Positions 45,762 through 57,919 of a DNA stretch of 64,000 nucleotides are shown in pieces (position 1 is the stretch's first letter; each line of letters begins with the position of its first letter). The notes beneath the pieces are model-generated. The model did not search any database. It saw nothing but the letters and a program-made list of their open reading frames with translations, and was not told the origin of the DNA. This DNA is from Siphlonurus alternatus (lineage: Eukaryota > Arthropoda > Insecta > Ephemeroptera > Siphlonuridae): positions 18,780,761-18,844,760 of the forward strand of contig OX463784.1 of NCBI GenBank assembly GCA_949825025.1. The letters run 5' to 3'. The position numbers were made by a program, and so were the translations under genes.

Positions 45762-45835
45762 CAGTCGTCATCTTCGAAAATTTCCCTTTACGGCCTTTTT
45801 TGTTAAGTACTTAAGGATAATGAACATTTTGCATT
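45762..45835. mobile_element. MITE, CAGTCGTC-CTTGGAAAATTT family (copy 3, one end)
   Basis: CAGTCGTCATCTTCGAAAAT, TTCCCTTTACGGCC matches the left end of the family. The other end is not found, so this is a truncated copy. Confidence 0.5.
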
Positions 45836-45925
45836 TTTAGCAATGTATTTTTTTAGCCTGTGAGCAATGTTTATCGATGCAAAAGTTTACAAATGTTATT
45901 ATTAAAACTCAAAATTGAAATATTG

Positions 45926-46144
45926 CTAATTAAACCATCTCCGTCCGGAGCCCTCTCTCAAAAACAAAATCTGGGGTGTTATATTCCATCTTTTGGTCCT
46001 CTTTGTAACTCGAACTGCAAATCTCCACGTCCACTCAAAGTTTGAGTTCAAATCACCACACGAGACATCCCTCAAGTTTACAAACTTTGACACTTTGGTG
46101 TCCTCTCTTATGACAAGGTACTTTAACAAAGGAGTTTTCCACAA
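45926..46144 (-). CDS. Weak 72-codon frame of protein-like composition
   Basis: The minus-strand frame is rich in Arg, Lys, Glu and Trp (for example VIREDTKVSKFVNLRD and RFAVRVTKRTKRWNITPQ), unlike the Ile/Asn/Lys noise of AT-rich frames. The underlying DNA is GC-richer than its flanks. No splice sites, partner exon or domain could be assigned. It may be an exon, an old retrocopy fragment or chance. Confidence 0.2.
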   Translation of the reverse strand: MWKTPLLKYLVIREDTKVSKFVNLRDVSCGDLNSNFEWTWRFAVRVTKRTKRWNITPQILFLREGSGRRWFN

Positions 46145-46149
46145 AGATT

Positions 46150-47425
46150 ATATAGTACACCTAAAGTAAGCAAGAACGTTACCTGTTCCGAGATAAATAA
46201 ATTTCGATGGTATTTTCTGGTAAAGTAAAAAGGAATACTCACTGCAGCTATCTCACACCCCTATGACACTGATAAATCCCACAGACATCTATTATAGAAC
46301 AGGGGTAATGTGTTAACGATTTATATACTGAAATCAAAAGAAAATATATCATTTTATCTTTTAAACGTGGCCTGAAATTAATATGCTGGAGAACTTTTAT
46401 TATTTTAAGGAAAAAATAACACGTTTAAAAAATGTTTAAGTGTTGGTTCCAATGCAAAAGAGAAGGCAGGAGCGCTATTTACAAAGTATAATTTTTCAAA
46501 CGAGATTACCATTCAGGTTTCTACCTACGTTTTTCAGTAATCTGAATAGTTAGTGAGAAACTTGAATATATTCAAAATATATTAATTATAAAATATATGT
46601 TGTAAAAATATTTAACTTCCAGATTAGAGTGAAAATATTCAAGTATGAATTCATAAGTAGCTAAATCAATTCATGGGTAGACTTTCAACAAGTGTATAAA
46701 ATATTCACTGTCATGTGTAAATTCTACCGTCTCATTTTTTTTTTTTTCGTGATAACTTTCAAGTACTTTTTTTTTACGTTCTGTAGTCAACGCTTGAGTT
46801 AGCAAGCATGCTATGAAGTTTTACGTTCTATCTCACGTTTTACTGCGAGTTTTAACGTTTCAAATCTCTTCCCACTCAACGAACAAGTAAAGAGATTCTG
46901 ACCTCGTAATGTTCGTAAGCTTGTAACGTGACCAGATATACATTTGAAAAAATGATTTTTTTTTTAAATAATTTTTATTTTATTATTAAATCCACATAAT
47001 ATAATTTTAATAAATTATTATTTTGATTCCATGATATTGTTATACCACCAGCCAATGTACGTCAAATTGGTCCCCCCACTTTTTGAAAATTGGTTCAAAA
47101 TTTTAGTAACGTTTGTTCTTCGTTAGTGCTGGATTGTGCCACTAATATTTTCGTTTGTTCGCATTTGCATACTATAGTAATTAACGGTTTTAATTGGGGG
47201 GTGGGGGCAACTTGAAGTAGCCCCCTATATTTTAATTGTTATTTCGTATTCCTTCTATATAATATAGAATTTATGTAGTTACATATTAGAAGTTAATATA
47301 GAAGTTATAGAAGGTTAATTTCTACCATTATCTTGCACAATTAATTTCAAAATTGAATGATTGATTAATTTTTCAATTTAAAATTGCGATATTATGATAA
47401 TATGCACACTTTTGTAACAAAAAAA
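46150..47425. other. AT-rich stretch without a supported gene
   Basis: A block near 47065-47225 has C6 and G6 tracts (GGTCCCCCCAC, GGGGGGTGGGGGC) in opposite sense, possibly ends of a decayed element. No gene. Confidence 0.35.
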
Positions 47426-47427
47426 GG

Positions 47428-47440
47428 TATATCATATATA

Positions 47441-47510
<70 letters not shown>

Positions 47511-47535
47511 TATATTTATATATATATTATATATT
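47428..47535. repeat. (TA)n microsatellite
   Basis: An array of about 100 bp with a few TTTA and AAATA interruptions. The Ile-Tyr frame read across it is an artefact. Confidence 0.95.
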
Positions 47536-47539
47536 TCTG

Positions 47540-49270
47540 TAAATTGTGCTTGAGCATTTACTAAACTGTATAATACAACCAAACTTCACATCCATATCCA
47601 TGATGTATTGTTAAATATAAAAAAAAAATTAACATTCTAAATTAAATATAATCACATATTTTTTTAATATATTTATAGTACACCTATAAATATTCACTTC
47701 CCACTAACTTATGCAAAAGAATTTGTGGGATTATTGATGATTCAGTGAAATAAAGGCTAAATACAATATTGCTGAGTTTGTATTATAGATACAAACTTTT
47801 TAACATATTATAATAAAATATAGTTACACGAGAGAAATCAAATTATTAACTCTACAAAAATCTTTCTTTTATTAAATATCAATATTATTATAATTACATT
47901 TTGAGCATCAAATTAGAACTAAGAGAGAAAAAAAAAAAGAAATTTACAAAAATGTGAAGTGGAATCTCATTAAGATATCAAAACAGTCATATGTGTATAA
48001 TTTGAAAACTCATTTCGTTCAAAAGGGGGAAAATGAAAGCGAAAATTTCTGCACTAAATATTTTTATAGCAGGTGTGTTTCAAGAATAAAGATAACCACG
48101 TTTGTTTTACCACATTGAATCACTAAACGTACAGATAGTGACAGATTTGTTAGTTTTCTAAAGACTTCTTATCCATTAATTAATAGTGTGCCTGAATTCA
48201 TTTGATTAATTTTATCTATAATTATTTGTTCCTATATATGCAGGAACAATAATTTTAGTTTTTGCTAAATTTAGCGCATTGTATGTGATCACTTTCTAAA
48301 TATTTGTTTACATGTTTCAGGTAAGAGATTCAAGCCCCCCTGTGTTTTTCGTGGTAGTGCTAAAAGGTACAGTGTTAACGATTAATCTCAGTTACTTCGG
48401 AATCAAAGAATATTTCCCTGCAAACGAATCGAATGAAATAAATTTTAAAAAATCGAGAATGTTCTAAAACTTAATCGCTTATGGTTTGAGCAAATTCAGT
48501 CTTGCAGTTTTCTTACAACAGCTCCATTTCCGGTTTCCGTCCATAAGGCCAATGTTAAACTTCTACCTCGGTTTTTACAAAACTGATAAGAGAGATTCGC
48601 TTCAAAATTTGTATACTACCTTTTGTTGGTGAGTTCTAAGTCCCCTGCAAGTCTTGTTGCATTCAGGCGGTACGATTGCGAGATATCAACCTACTGAGAT
48701 TCATCCTTAATAGACAACTACTTATTGTTTCTTTTCTCAAGCATGATTTACGAGTCTGTAAGTGTTTGTTTCAGGCTCATCAGACATCTAAGTTTTGATC
48801 TATAATAAAATGCTTTTGAAACTAGTAAAAAAACATAAAACTTTTCACTCACAATCAGTCAAATGAATAATATCCATTTATAATATAGTTGTGGATGAAA
48901 AATAGTATATAGATACTATTATGGGTTAGACAGATAAGAATTTATCATTTTAAACATGACCAAAACAGGTTCAATTTACTTGAAAACATTTCCCTTTTTT
49001 ATAATGATTACCCGCTTTTTGTATCTTTCAAAATATTTCTGCTAACAAATCATACCAATTCAAAGCAAGAAAACAGCCTGAAAGCTAGGCAACTCTTCGT
49101 GCGTACAAGTTAAGCGTATTGCGTTGTAGTTCAAATGAAGAACAATGCCGAGCAATGTAATTAGTGTTAAAACGCATAAATACTAATAACATATAATTAA
49201 ATATAATATATGACTTAATTTTAAGATTACAAAGCTGCAATTACTGATGTAGCATTGCACTCAGTTGTCT
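47540..49270. other. AT-rich stretch; one weak exon-like frame
   Basis: At 48321-48467 (plus) a 48-codon frame without ATG follows a TGTTTCAG acceptor and begins VRDSSPPVFFVVVLKG, ending at TAA. Length is within chance expectation, and no partner exon was found. A GC-richer patch lies at 48515-48700. Confidence 0.2.
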
Positions 49271-49280
49271 TTAAATTAAG

Positions 49281-49284
49281 AGAA

Positions 49285-49328
<44 letters not shown>
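49281..49328 (+). repeat. (GA)n microsatellite
   Basis: About 20 GA units after AGAAAGGG. Confidence 0.95.
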
Positions 49329-49330
<2 letters not shown>

Positions 49331-49575
49331 ATTAAAAAGGGTCAAATGTATGCTCCTTAATTATCATTAAGCAGGAATGTACATGTTAACTAAGAAGTTT
49401 TTGTTTCATAGGGATATATTTAGACATGCATTATGTTCAAGCTAAAATTATGTATTTAATTAAAGGTTTATGTTTTGACATATTACAACAGTAAAAATAT
49501 CGGAATAATTGAGATTACAACGGTTATTTGAAATTTGGAGTATTTGGTATAATTCATAAATCCCAGTGTTTGAAG

Positions 49576-49621
49576 AAAAAAAAAAGAAAGAAAAAAGAAA
49601 GAAAAGAAAAAGAAAAGAAAA
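49576..49621 (+). repeat. Purine-rich A/AG low-complexity tract
   Basis: Irregular GAAAA/GAAAGAAA units. The Phe/Ser-rich minus-strand frame over it is an artefact. Confidence 0.8.
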
Positions 49622-49679
49622 ATGAAGAATATCGGAAGGCGTGAAATAAAATATATTTGTATAATATCACATTCGCTTC

Positions 49680-51020
49680 CCAATTTATATGTATGAAGTT
49701 ATATCGTATAATGTTGTGGCAAACGAGTTTCTGGTACTATAATATTTTGAATTCGATATTCTAACATAATTATAAAAGCTTTGATTGTAATAAAAAATAA
49801 TGATATTTTGTAACTTTATCGCCTACAGTTTTGTTAGACAAATTATACTTTACTCAAACATTATCATAATTTTATTATTGAAGCCTGCTGATCACTTTGA
49901 GAATAAAAAAATTTGTTTAGTAAATTATTAATTTAGCTGCATATATAAATATATAATATTTAATAGCAACTTAATTACTCAACTTGAGTAATTTTGTCGT
50001 GAAATTTATAAATAATGAGAATTCCCATCTCTTTTTTTTCTCTTCCTTTCTTTTTTTTTATTTTTATTTCTGAGTGTTATAATTTTTTTTAAGGGAGTTG
50101 TTAATTAAATTGTTTGTTTCAAAATCATTCAAAATGTTTAAATATATTTATGTAAGCTCTTTACTGATTTCAAATAGCTGAATAGCATGGCATAATAATA
50201 TCATTATTGTCTATATTTAATTACACAAATTACTTCAGTTTTATAAAATGTTATTTAAAAACATTTACTTGCGCATTTCAGACTCTAATTAATTTACTAA
50301 CACGCTGAGAATGTTTTATTTGAAATTCTTATTCATCTATAACATAATTAGTTTACAATTTTATTTATTACTTAACTACTAATATTTAACAAATTTCACA
50401 AACTTAAATTAATTATTAAAATAAATTTATTTAAATTATTTTGTAACATTATTTAAAATTTAAAATAAATTTTTGAACAATTAATTAATTTTTATTTGTT
50501 AAATAAAGGTTTTTAATTACAAAGTATTAATAGTTACTATTTATATAAATAAATTAGAATTCTTGTAATTATTTAAACGCTTCTGCACAAGATTAATCAT
50601 GAACAACACAAGAGTGGCGAGATTAAAATGATATATATTTCACGTAAAGCAGGGATTAAATATAGGAAAAAATAATATAAAAGAAAACATTGTTAAATTA
50701 TTACTATGGTCTTATGAACCAAATTAATAGTGAATATTCATGTATAATTACTATTGTAAACAATAATTGTATTTCGATTCTGGTTGTACAAGTCAACATC
50801 AATCACGCGAAAATTATAATTTTACACTCAATATTTAGTATAATATATTTACCATTAATACAATACTATTAAATGAAACATCACTATCCTAATTAATGTT
50901 TACCTTCGTATTAATATCAATTAAAAACTTCCTACACTTTAAGACCAAATTTTTGTTGGCTGAGTAACGCTGTTAATTCAGTTCGGTTGGGGTTATTGAT
51001 TTGAAATTACTAAGAAGGTG
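49680..51020. other. AT-rich stretch without a supported gene
   Basis: Extremely AT-rich between about 50290 and 50560. No feature supported. Confidence 0.4.
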
Positions 51021-51023
51021 AGA

Positions 51024-51329
51024 AATAGAGTATTGACCTCAATTTTTTTTATTGCAGAAATGGATAGAGGGTGCAAAGTTATGCTACCCTGATTTTTTTC
51101 AGATTTTTTAGAGCCCGGGAACTATTTTTAAAAAATTATTGAAAGTTCTTTTTGTGACGTCACGAGACGCCGCTCTTTAAGAAAAAGATAGGACTTGACG
51201 CCGCCGCGTGACGTCACAAATAGGACTTTCAATAATTTTTTAAAAATATTTCCAGGTCTTTAAAAAATCTGAAAGAAATCAGGGTAGCATAACTTTGCAC
51301 CCTCTATCCATTTCTGCAAAAAAAAAAAA
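51024..51329. mobile_element. Foldback MITE, TGACGTCA family (copy 6)
   Basis: The arms are nearly identical: TTGCAGAAATGGATAGAGGG, GTTATGCTACCCTGATTTTT, GAGCCCGGGAACTATTTTTA. The centre has GTGACGTCACGAGACGCCGC, the AAGAAAAAGATAGGACTTG spacer, then CGCCGCGTGACGTCACA. The left terminus AATAGAGTATTGACCTCAA is intact; the right terminus stops at TTTCTGCAAAAAAA. Confidence 0.9.
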
Positions 51330-52915
51330 TATTCATTGTGATATCGAAAAATTAAAGCCCCAGTTATCCTCCATAAATAGCAATTTTTCAACTGAAACTC
51401 ATAAACTGAAATACAAGCAAACACCATATCATCCCTTGTCTGAAACAATGAGCTATCTGCGCATGCGCACCACGACCGTGAGCAAACAATAAGCTATCTT
51501 CTATATCAAGTGAATGCAATTATGAGCAGAAAGCGTACATTATTGCTTTCAACTGGTCTAGTGGACAATTTACTATTGAACACGATCGTAGCAGGCATAT
51601 ATGTAGTTTGAATTGAGAGCATGTGATCCATGTTGTCATACAACTGCACACGTACAACCAGTTGGTTAAAATAAAATAATTGATAAATTCCGGACGCATA
51701 ATATTAATTCGTACATGCTAAGAAAAAATATATATATTATAAAATATCAATATAGTTTTTTCTGTTCATGGTACATGCGAGGGACAATATATTATGTAAT
51801 TTTAAACAAAATTCATCAAAGTTTCCTGCACATTGGTATCAAGTAGATTATTTTAACTATGTTTCGAGCTATTTTAATTGCATTCGATAATATAATGTAG
51901 TGTATGTAATATGATAGTTAATCACCCCTTGTTTACAAGCTGTATTACCTGGAATACACTTGTCATGGTTCCTCTCAGCGATGCATGGTGAGTGACTAAT
52001 TAAACATGTTAAATCCTCCCTCGGGTCTGTTTAATCTGACAAGGTGACATAATTCCGGGGGGGACGCAGCAAATGGGACAATTGGGTTAACTATCGAGGG
52101 CAACGTATGACTTACAATTATAAATTATATTGACTAATTGATCAAAAATTAACTTAATTAAATTTCAAGAGAACTTAAATAAGTGCATGATTTTTAACAG
52201 ATATAATGTAAATTAAATGCTTTTATTAATTATATGCTGATCTCAATCCTTACGAACATCAAGAAAAAAAATGAATGATATTGCGTGTAGCTTTGATGCT
52301 TTAATGAAAAGGAAATTTTTATATATATAAATATTTAAAAAATATACGTAAATTTACAATACAATGAATGTTGTAATTCGATAAAAAAAATTCAAAATTA
52401 AAAATAATTATCATATTTTTTATAATTGTTTTAAATAATAAATAACAAAATTATTTAAAAAGTTTTTTTTAATTTTCTGACAGAAAATCTGTTAAAAAAA
52501 TTTACATACAGTTATTGTCATATTTTTGCTAGTAAAGATTTGAGAGAGAGAAAGCAGAGAGAGCGTCACAATTTACCTCATAATGAGAATTATACTCGTT
52601 CTCATAACATTAGCAACGTTGGAATTATGTAGAATGTGTAATATTTTATAAAATAAACAATGTGGTATTATATCTGGTATGCACGTATTTTCATTTTTTA
52701 ACTTCACCATTGCTGGGATGCTAAACCACATTATTGCATAAATAAACAAAGCTTAAATAATATGAAATATTTGCAAAAAAAAATATATATAGAAACAATT
52801 ATCATAACATTTTCCATAAAATAGTACTAACAATTTTAAATAGTTTTAATGTAATAATAAAACACAAAAGCATAATTATATTTCAATATAAAATATGACT
52901 TAACTGTAAGAATTT
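51330..52915. other. AT-rich stretch without a supported gene
   Basis: A GC-richer patch at 52010-52110 contains GAAT TCCGGGGGGGACGC-type sequence but no frame. No named repeat. Confidence 0.35.
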
Positions 52916-52920
52916 TATGT

Positions 52921-52925
52921 AAAAA
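52921..52925 (-). terminator. Pol III T5 terminator of tRNA-Gly (minus copy)
   Basis: On the minus strand, TTTTT lies five bases after the discriminator base of the tRNA. Confidence 0.7.
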
Positions 52926-52929
52926 GCTA

Positions 52930-53001
52930 TGCGATGGCCGGGAATCGAACCCGGATCAACTGCTTGGAAGGCAACTATGATGACCATTACACCACCATCG
53001 C
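52930..53001 (-). tRNA. tRNA-Gly, anticodon TCC
   Basis: The 72-nt minus-strand gene starts GCGATGGTGGTGTAATGG. The acceptor stem GCGATGG pairs fully with CCATCGC. The anticodon loop is CTTCCAA (anticodon TCC, reads GGA/GGG) on a GTTGC/GCAGT stem. The T arm is CCGGGTTCGATTCCCGG with the B box GGTTCGATTCC. The discriminator is A. No intron. The D arm reads GTCATCAT where copy 2 has GTGAGCAT, costing one weak D-stem pair. CCA is not encoded, as usual for eukaryotic nuclear tRNA genes. Confidence 0.95.
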
Positions 53002-53182
53002 AAGATGAAAAGGATTATAAGTGTGTCATTATTTTATTTAATTCAAATTAAGTTGTACAGAGAAAAAGGTGCTTAAAAATTTCTATTGTTCGTCCTTCCT
53101 TGAAGGTTTGTACTCGCCTGAATGCCTCTGTAAATATAAATTAATAAATTAAATGTATTTCATTGTCATAAATTTCCATCGT

Positions 53183-53254
53183 GCGATGGTGGTGTAATGG
53201 TGAGCATAGTTGCCTTCCAAGCAGTTGATCCGGGTTCGATTCCCGGCTATCGCA
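53183..53254 (+). tRNA. tRNA-Gly, anticodon TCC
   Basis: Second copy, in opposite orientation to the one at 52930, with 181 bp between their 5' ends. The acceptor has one G-T wobble (GCGATGG with CTATCGC). The D arm is GTGTAATGGTGAGCAT, the anticodon loop CTTCCAA, and the T arm CCGGGTTCGATTCCCGG. The A discriminator is followed by AAAACTATTTTT. Confidence 0.95.
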
Positions 53255-53260
53255 AAACTA

Positions 53261-53265
53261 TTTTT
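53261..53265 (+). terminator. Pol III T5 terminator of tRNA-Gly (plus copy)
   Basis: TTTTT begins seven bases after the end of the mature tRNA. Confidence 0.7.
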
Positions 53266-53303
53266 AGATGCACGTTAATAGGAAAAAATTATAAAAATTA
53301 TTA

Positions 53304-53373
53304 TGCGACGGTCGGGAATCGAACACAGATCAATAGCTTAGAAGGCAACTGTGCTCACCATTACATGATGAAA
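53304..53373 (-). pseudogene. tRNA-Gly-derived pseudogene
   Basis: The minus strand keeps TAATGGTGAGCACAGTTGCC, TTCTAAGCTATTGATC and GTTCGATTCCCGACCGTCGC. The 5' acceptor strand is lost (CATCATG in place of GCGATGGTGGTG). The T stem is broken (CTGTG against CCCGA) and the anticodon loop CTTCTAA would now read TCT. It lies 49 bp from the plus copy and is clearly a decayed duplicate. Confidence 0.9.
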
Positions 53374-53965
53374 TAGTTACAGAATGTAGCAAAATGTATG
53401 TGCCATAGACTATATTATAATAAAGTAATAACATATTAATAATTATACAACTGTGCATCATTAAAAATCATCACCTATAAAATACATGAACCTTTCAAAA
53501 TAATAAACTTCAGTTATCTTTCATGTATGGGTGTTAAAAAAAATTGCTGCGAGAAGGTGCAAATTGAGTTGTACAGAATTATGACTTTCATCTTGAAAGC
53601 TATAAAATAACTTTAAGTGCTTTAACTTTTTACGGTTCAGCTGAAGTGTTCGTACTTGTAATTGTTTATGATGTAAAATTACGTTAAAAGTTATTGCAAA
53701 ACTTATATAACTGTCTACGTTATTGCAAAGTGTTTATATGTTAGTTATATTTTTGATGTGTGTTTAACCAATGACATGAATTGAGTTATTTAATTTAAAA
53801 AATAAATACGTCTCTATAGTACAGTTATGGACAGCAAGATTGAGAGACACTTCGCACGCTCGATTGTTGAAATGAACACCATCGCCTGGATATCATGGAG
53901 CTCAGATAAAGTGACTCGCAGTCGTTTCCTCCACCTCCGAGTAGTCTACTGGCCATACTAACGTT

Positions 53966-54148
53966 AAGGTGCATTTCCATGGTGCGAGGAAAATGAGGAA
54001 ATCGCGTGCCGCAGCCAATTAGGGGCTCGGGATTTCCCCATCTTGTGGGGAGCGATTTTATTGATATGGCTGCCATACAAGATTGACGTAAGTGCGCTTT
54101 TCTCGCTCCGCTAAGCCCCGTTTGACATCGCTCAATGGAAATGCACAG
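53966..54148. mobile_element. MITE, AAGGTGCTTTTCCATGG family (copy 2)
   Basis: It opens AAGGTGCATTTCCATGGTGC and closes GACATCGCTCAATGGAAATG-CAC. The interior shares TGGCTGCCAT, GCGCTTTTCTCGCTCCGC and TAAGCCCCG with the copy at 14950. The minus-strand frame over it is a shadow. Confidence 0.7.
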
Positions 54149-54225
54149 GTCAAGTCAGCACCTTATAGTTATATCATGGGTCAGCACTATTGTTGGTTAG
54201 TCTGATTTTCATGCATGTGATGTGC

Positions 54226-54310
54226 CCCAAATTCAAATTCAAATTGTTATTTATTCAGCAACAGTTACAGAACCAAGGCACTAAATATAATAAAACAGAC
54301 AACACTACAC
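54226..54310 (-). mobile_element. LINE-like 3' tail with (TTTGAA)n
   Basis: On the minus strand GGTTCTGTAACTGTTGCTG is followed by AATAAATAACAATTTGAATT and TGAATTTG. A poly(A) signal next to a hexamer tail is typical of a truncated non-LTR retrotransposon. Confidence 0.4.
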
Positions 54311-54399
54311 ACACATAAAAAAAAGAGAAAAGTATGATACATAATAATAATCATAATGTAAGGCACTAATTATACATTGTCAAATTGTACAAAGAATTA

Positions 54400-55160
54400 A
54401 ACCACTGGTTGCAGTTGTGTTTTTTCACTTACGATATGATACATGATACTTATTCTTTACAGTCATTGAGAAAATATACTCTTAGTTATTATAAATATGA
54501 ATAAATATAGTAAAACGTTAAAAATAATATATAGATTTAAATATTTTATGATTTTAATTTTTTTTTTATTTTATGAATTTTAAAAAAGTATTTTACATGG
54601 TTTTTCAAAGACAAATAAGAATTGTATTTAATATAAATGAAAATTTATATTTTTTATTTCATTTATTATAACAAACTTCTCCTAATATATAAATATATTA
54701 TGTTGTATATAATACAATTATATAAGATGCTTATTTGAAGAATCGAATCAAGTGTTTGTATCATATATGTTTGATGAGGGAGATATTGATATTCAGCTAA
54801 CAATATCTTTACATTGAGAGCAATTCTTGTTAAAATTAATTATATATATATTGTTGAAAATAATAGGCAAATAATTCACCGGCACAGATGACTCAAATGC
54901 TTTATAATAATTATAAATAAGGACTGATATTAGGGAGTTTTTGAACAATTCCATTCTATCGCAGTAAATTTACTATAAAAAAAATCCAAACAAGCTCCGA
55001 TCGGACAATAATATTGGAAGTTAATTTTCAACAAATTTAGCCCTTTGTATTTACGCCTCTCTGCTTTCTGTTTCTTTACCTCAACTCCCTCCACGCACTG
55101 TATATTTATTTCTATTCTCACTCTATATAATAATTATATAGTCTTTTCTTCTCTGCAGTT
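54400..55160. other. AT-rich stretch without a supported gene
   Basis: No exon or repeat boundary seen. Confidence 0.4.
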
Positions 55161-55162
55161 TT

Positions 55163-55263
<101 letters not shown>

Positions 55264-55264
55264 C

Positions 55265-57780
55265 TCTAAATGGGCTATGATTGTACTAGTATCTAAAACC
55301 AATATTAAAATAAAAAATATTATTATAGAAACGAAAATATTATAATAAAGAACAGTAAAATTTCTTGAATTCAGCTATCATATCTATATGACTTATTTAA
55401 CCTTTGTGACTTACAGTTAGTTTGAAGCTGAACAAGTTGCCTAACTTTACGGCGAGATGAGGTGGACAAATTGTTTGCTTGAACTTCTAAGTTATCTAAA
55501 AAAATTAATAATTCATTTCATTCTCGCAGATTCACTCTCGTAACTTTAGAAACCGAAAACCGCGGACGAAAAGCTCATAATAATTACACGGGAGAATTCT
55601 CTCTACGCCAAAGAACAAACACAAAGCCTTTAGCTGAGAGAATAATTTCACCCGATGTTCTTTTGTCTGACTGCAGTGAGGCTTGGGATAATTGCAGCAC
55701 TCTTTTCAGTCTTTCAAGTCGAGCAAATAATTATGTGGCAGCTACAATGCAAATAAAGTCAGATTACATTGCACATGCTGCCGCATACATAACTTGATTA
55801 AACTGGATCAAAATTTAATGTCAAATATTACAGCATATAATGTACATAATATATATTATATAATACTGTTTACTGAACCTAAGTAATTAGCCTACTTATT
55901 ACGATGAACCATATTTTTTTAATATAGTCCATTTTGCAAGTATTATGGCAAATACCTTGAAATTTGCAGTACAATTCTTCTAAATTCTCAAATTTTTAGC
56001 ATAATGAATTAAATATAATTTGGGAGTTCAATTTTGTTTCTCTTTCAGAGCGCATAGATGATTTAATTAATTATAAATTGCTTGAAAATATTTAAATTAA
56101 TTTGTGCGAAATACTACTATATTTTTATACTTTCTAAAAATGGAATGAAATATTTAATTCAATGTTTAAATATTTAGTGTTCAAAATTGTATTTCATATT
56201 TATTTATCATATACTAGAATTACTAACTTCAAAAAGGGAGTTTTTTCTACAGTAATAAAATATTCTAGAAATATGTACCCTTGTGAAGTATTCAAGTACG
56301 CTGCATTTGCCTCGGGTAATAGAATGTTGTGCTAGAAAATATTACTACCAGTTCAAGTACTTTGACATGAATAAAATAGTGAAGTGAATGTTTTATAAAT
56401 AGTAACATCAAATATTTATGTCCTAGTTCACATAGTATGTAATAAAATAAATAAATAAATTTGAAGGTAAAGTAAAATTTTTCATTATTAGCACACTGAA
56501 AATTAACAAAAACTAAGATAATACAACTGATAAAAAGATCTTTCGGAGGATTATTATTAAAATAATATACTCCTGCAATCCAGCTATAATACCTATAGAT
56601 ATCGAATCGAATTAATCGAATGTTTTTGAAGTTTTAGCTACAATATTAACTTAAAAGTACAATAAAAATATTTTACTTTTTTTTTAAATTAAGAAAAAAA
56701 ATTATTTAATTGTTTTATTTATAATATTTAGTAAAAATTATATTTTTACATCATTTTTGTTTTATATTTTTAAATAATTAATTATTATCATTCTTATACA
56801 AATATAAATGTAATTGAAAAATTTTTACACAAAAAAATTAAATCTTTTAAAATTTTATTTATCATAAAAAATCCAATATAAATTTTAATATTAAAATCGA
56901 AAGATGTAATAATTCGTTATCAAGGTAACATGTAGTCAGATCTCGGATCAGCAATAGCCAATAGCAATAGTAAAAAAAATAACTAGAAGAAAATTAATTC
57001 AATATTGTTATGTATTTTAACTAACTATTGTTGTTTTTTATAATTTTAATAAAATTAAAAAATGTTAATTATTATACCATGGGATTGAGCCTAAATTAAG
57101 TCTAATGTTTTTGATTAAATATATAGCTATTTTAAAATTATCACACAGAAAGAGAATACAACAATATTTACTGAAACTTACAAAATTAATATAACAATTA
57201 TATTATTTACAGTTCGTACTACGAGAAAACATTCAGTTAATACAAAATTATAAATCTCATTGCAGTAAGTACTTATATAGTTGAGAACCGAGAACTTATA
57301 TTGTGCTCCGTCATTTTGAACTCCTGGAGTTTAAATAACAATGAAAACTTCACAGCAGAAATCTCTTGTAACAGTCTGCAAAGACTAGGCTAAGATATAA
57401 AAGTACTCTTGCGAGTACGGTACTCGTGTTGGGTGCGCTGGTAAAGTGCTCCCTGCTGAGTACCTTCTTACATTAGTGCTGCTGCGTAAGAAGAAGCAAA
57501 GTTAAAAATAGTATATAATGTGAAGATGAATTAATGTTGTTTCACCGCTTAAAAGTTTAAGCTTAAGAAAAGTACGTATAGTTGTTAAGTGTAACTAACA
57601 TTCCTATGTATTTGCTGTGGACATATATTAATTTATTTAATTTACTCATGCATGCAAATGTAGATTAATAGTAGAAAATATATTATACAGTTTTACAATT
57701 CTTTCCGTGTAAATTGGGGCTTTATAATGATAAATAACGCCAACTCGATTCCTTACAAAAAATACAATAAGAATTAAAAC
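55265..57780. other. AT-rich stretch without a supported gene
   Basis: A GC-richer patch at 55510-55780 and another at 57300-57480 (short inverted motifs GGTAAAGTGCTCC/GAGTACC) carry no convincing frame. They may be conserved non-coding sequence or old repeats. Confidence 0.35.
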
Positions 57781-57786
57781 ATATAG

Positions 57787-57912
57787 CGCACTTAAACCCC
57801 CACTTTAGCCTCAATTTTTATTTCTGGTTCTAAACATGGTTAGCACCTGGTTTAGCACCAGGAATAAAAATAGAGGCTGAAGTAGGGGTTAAAGTGCTTT
57901 GTGAATGCCCCC
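57787..57912. mobile_element. Palindromic element with CCCCCACTTTAGCCTC arms
   Basis: The left arm GCACTTAAACCCCCACTTTA, GCCTCAATTTTTATTTCTGG is complementary to the right arm CCAGGAATAAAAATAGAGGC, TGAAGTAGGGGTTAAAGTGC. The loop holds two TTAGCACC. The right flank CTTTGTGAATGCCCCCC resembles the terminus of the MITE at 3193, suggesting a related family. Confidence 0.65.
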
Positions 57913-57919
57913 CATAATA

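Noticed and set aside
47373..47582. Ile-Tyr repeat protein
   Set aside because: Translation of the (TA)n array.
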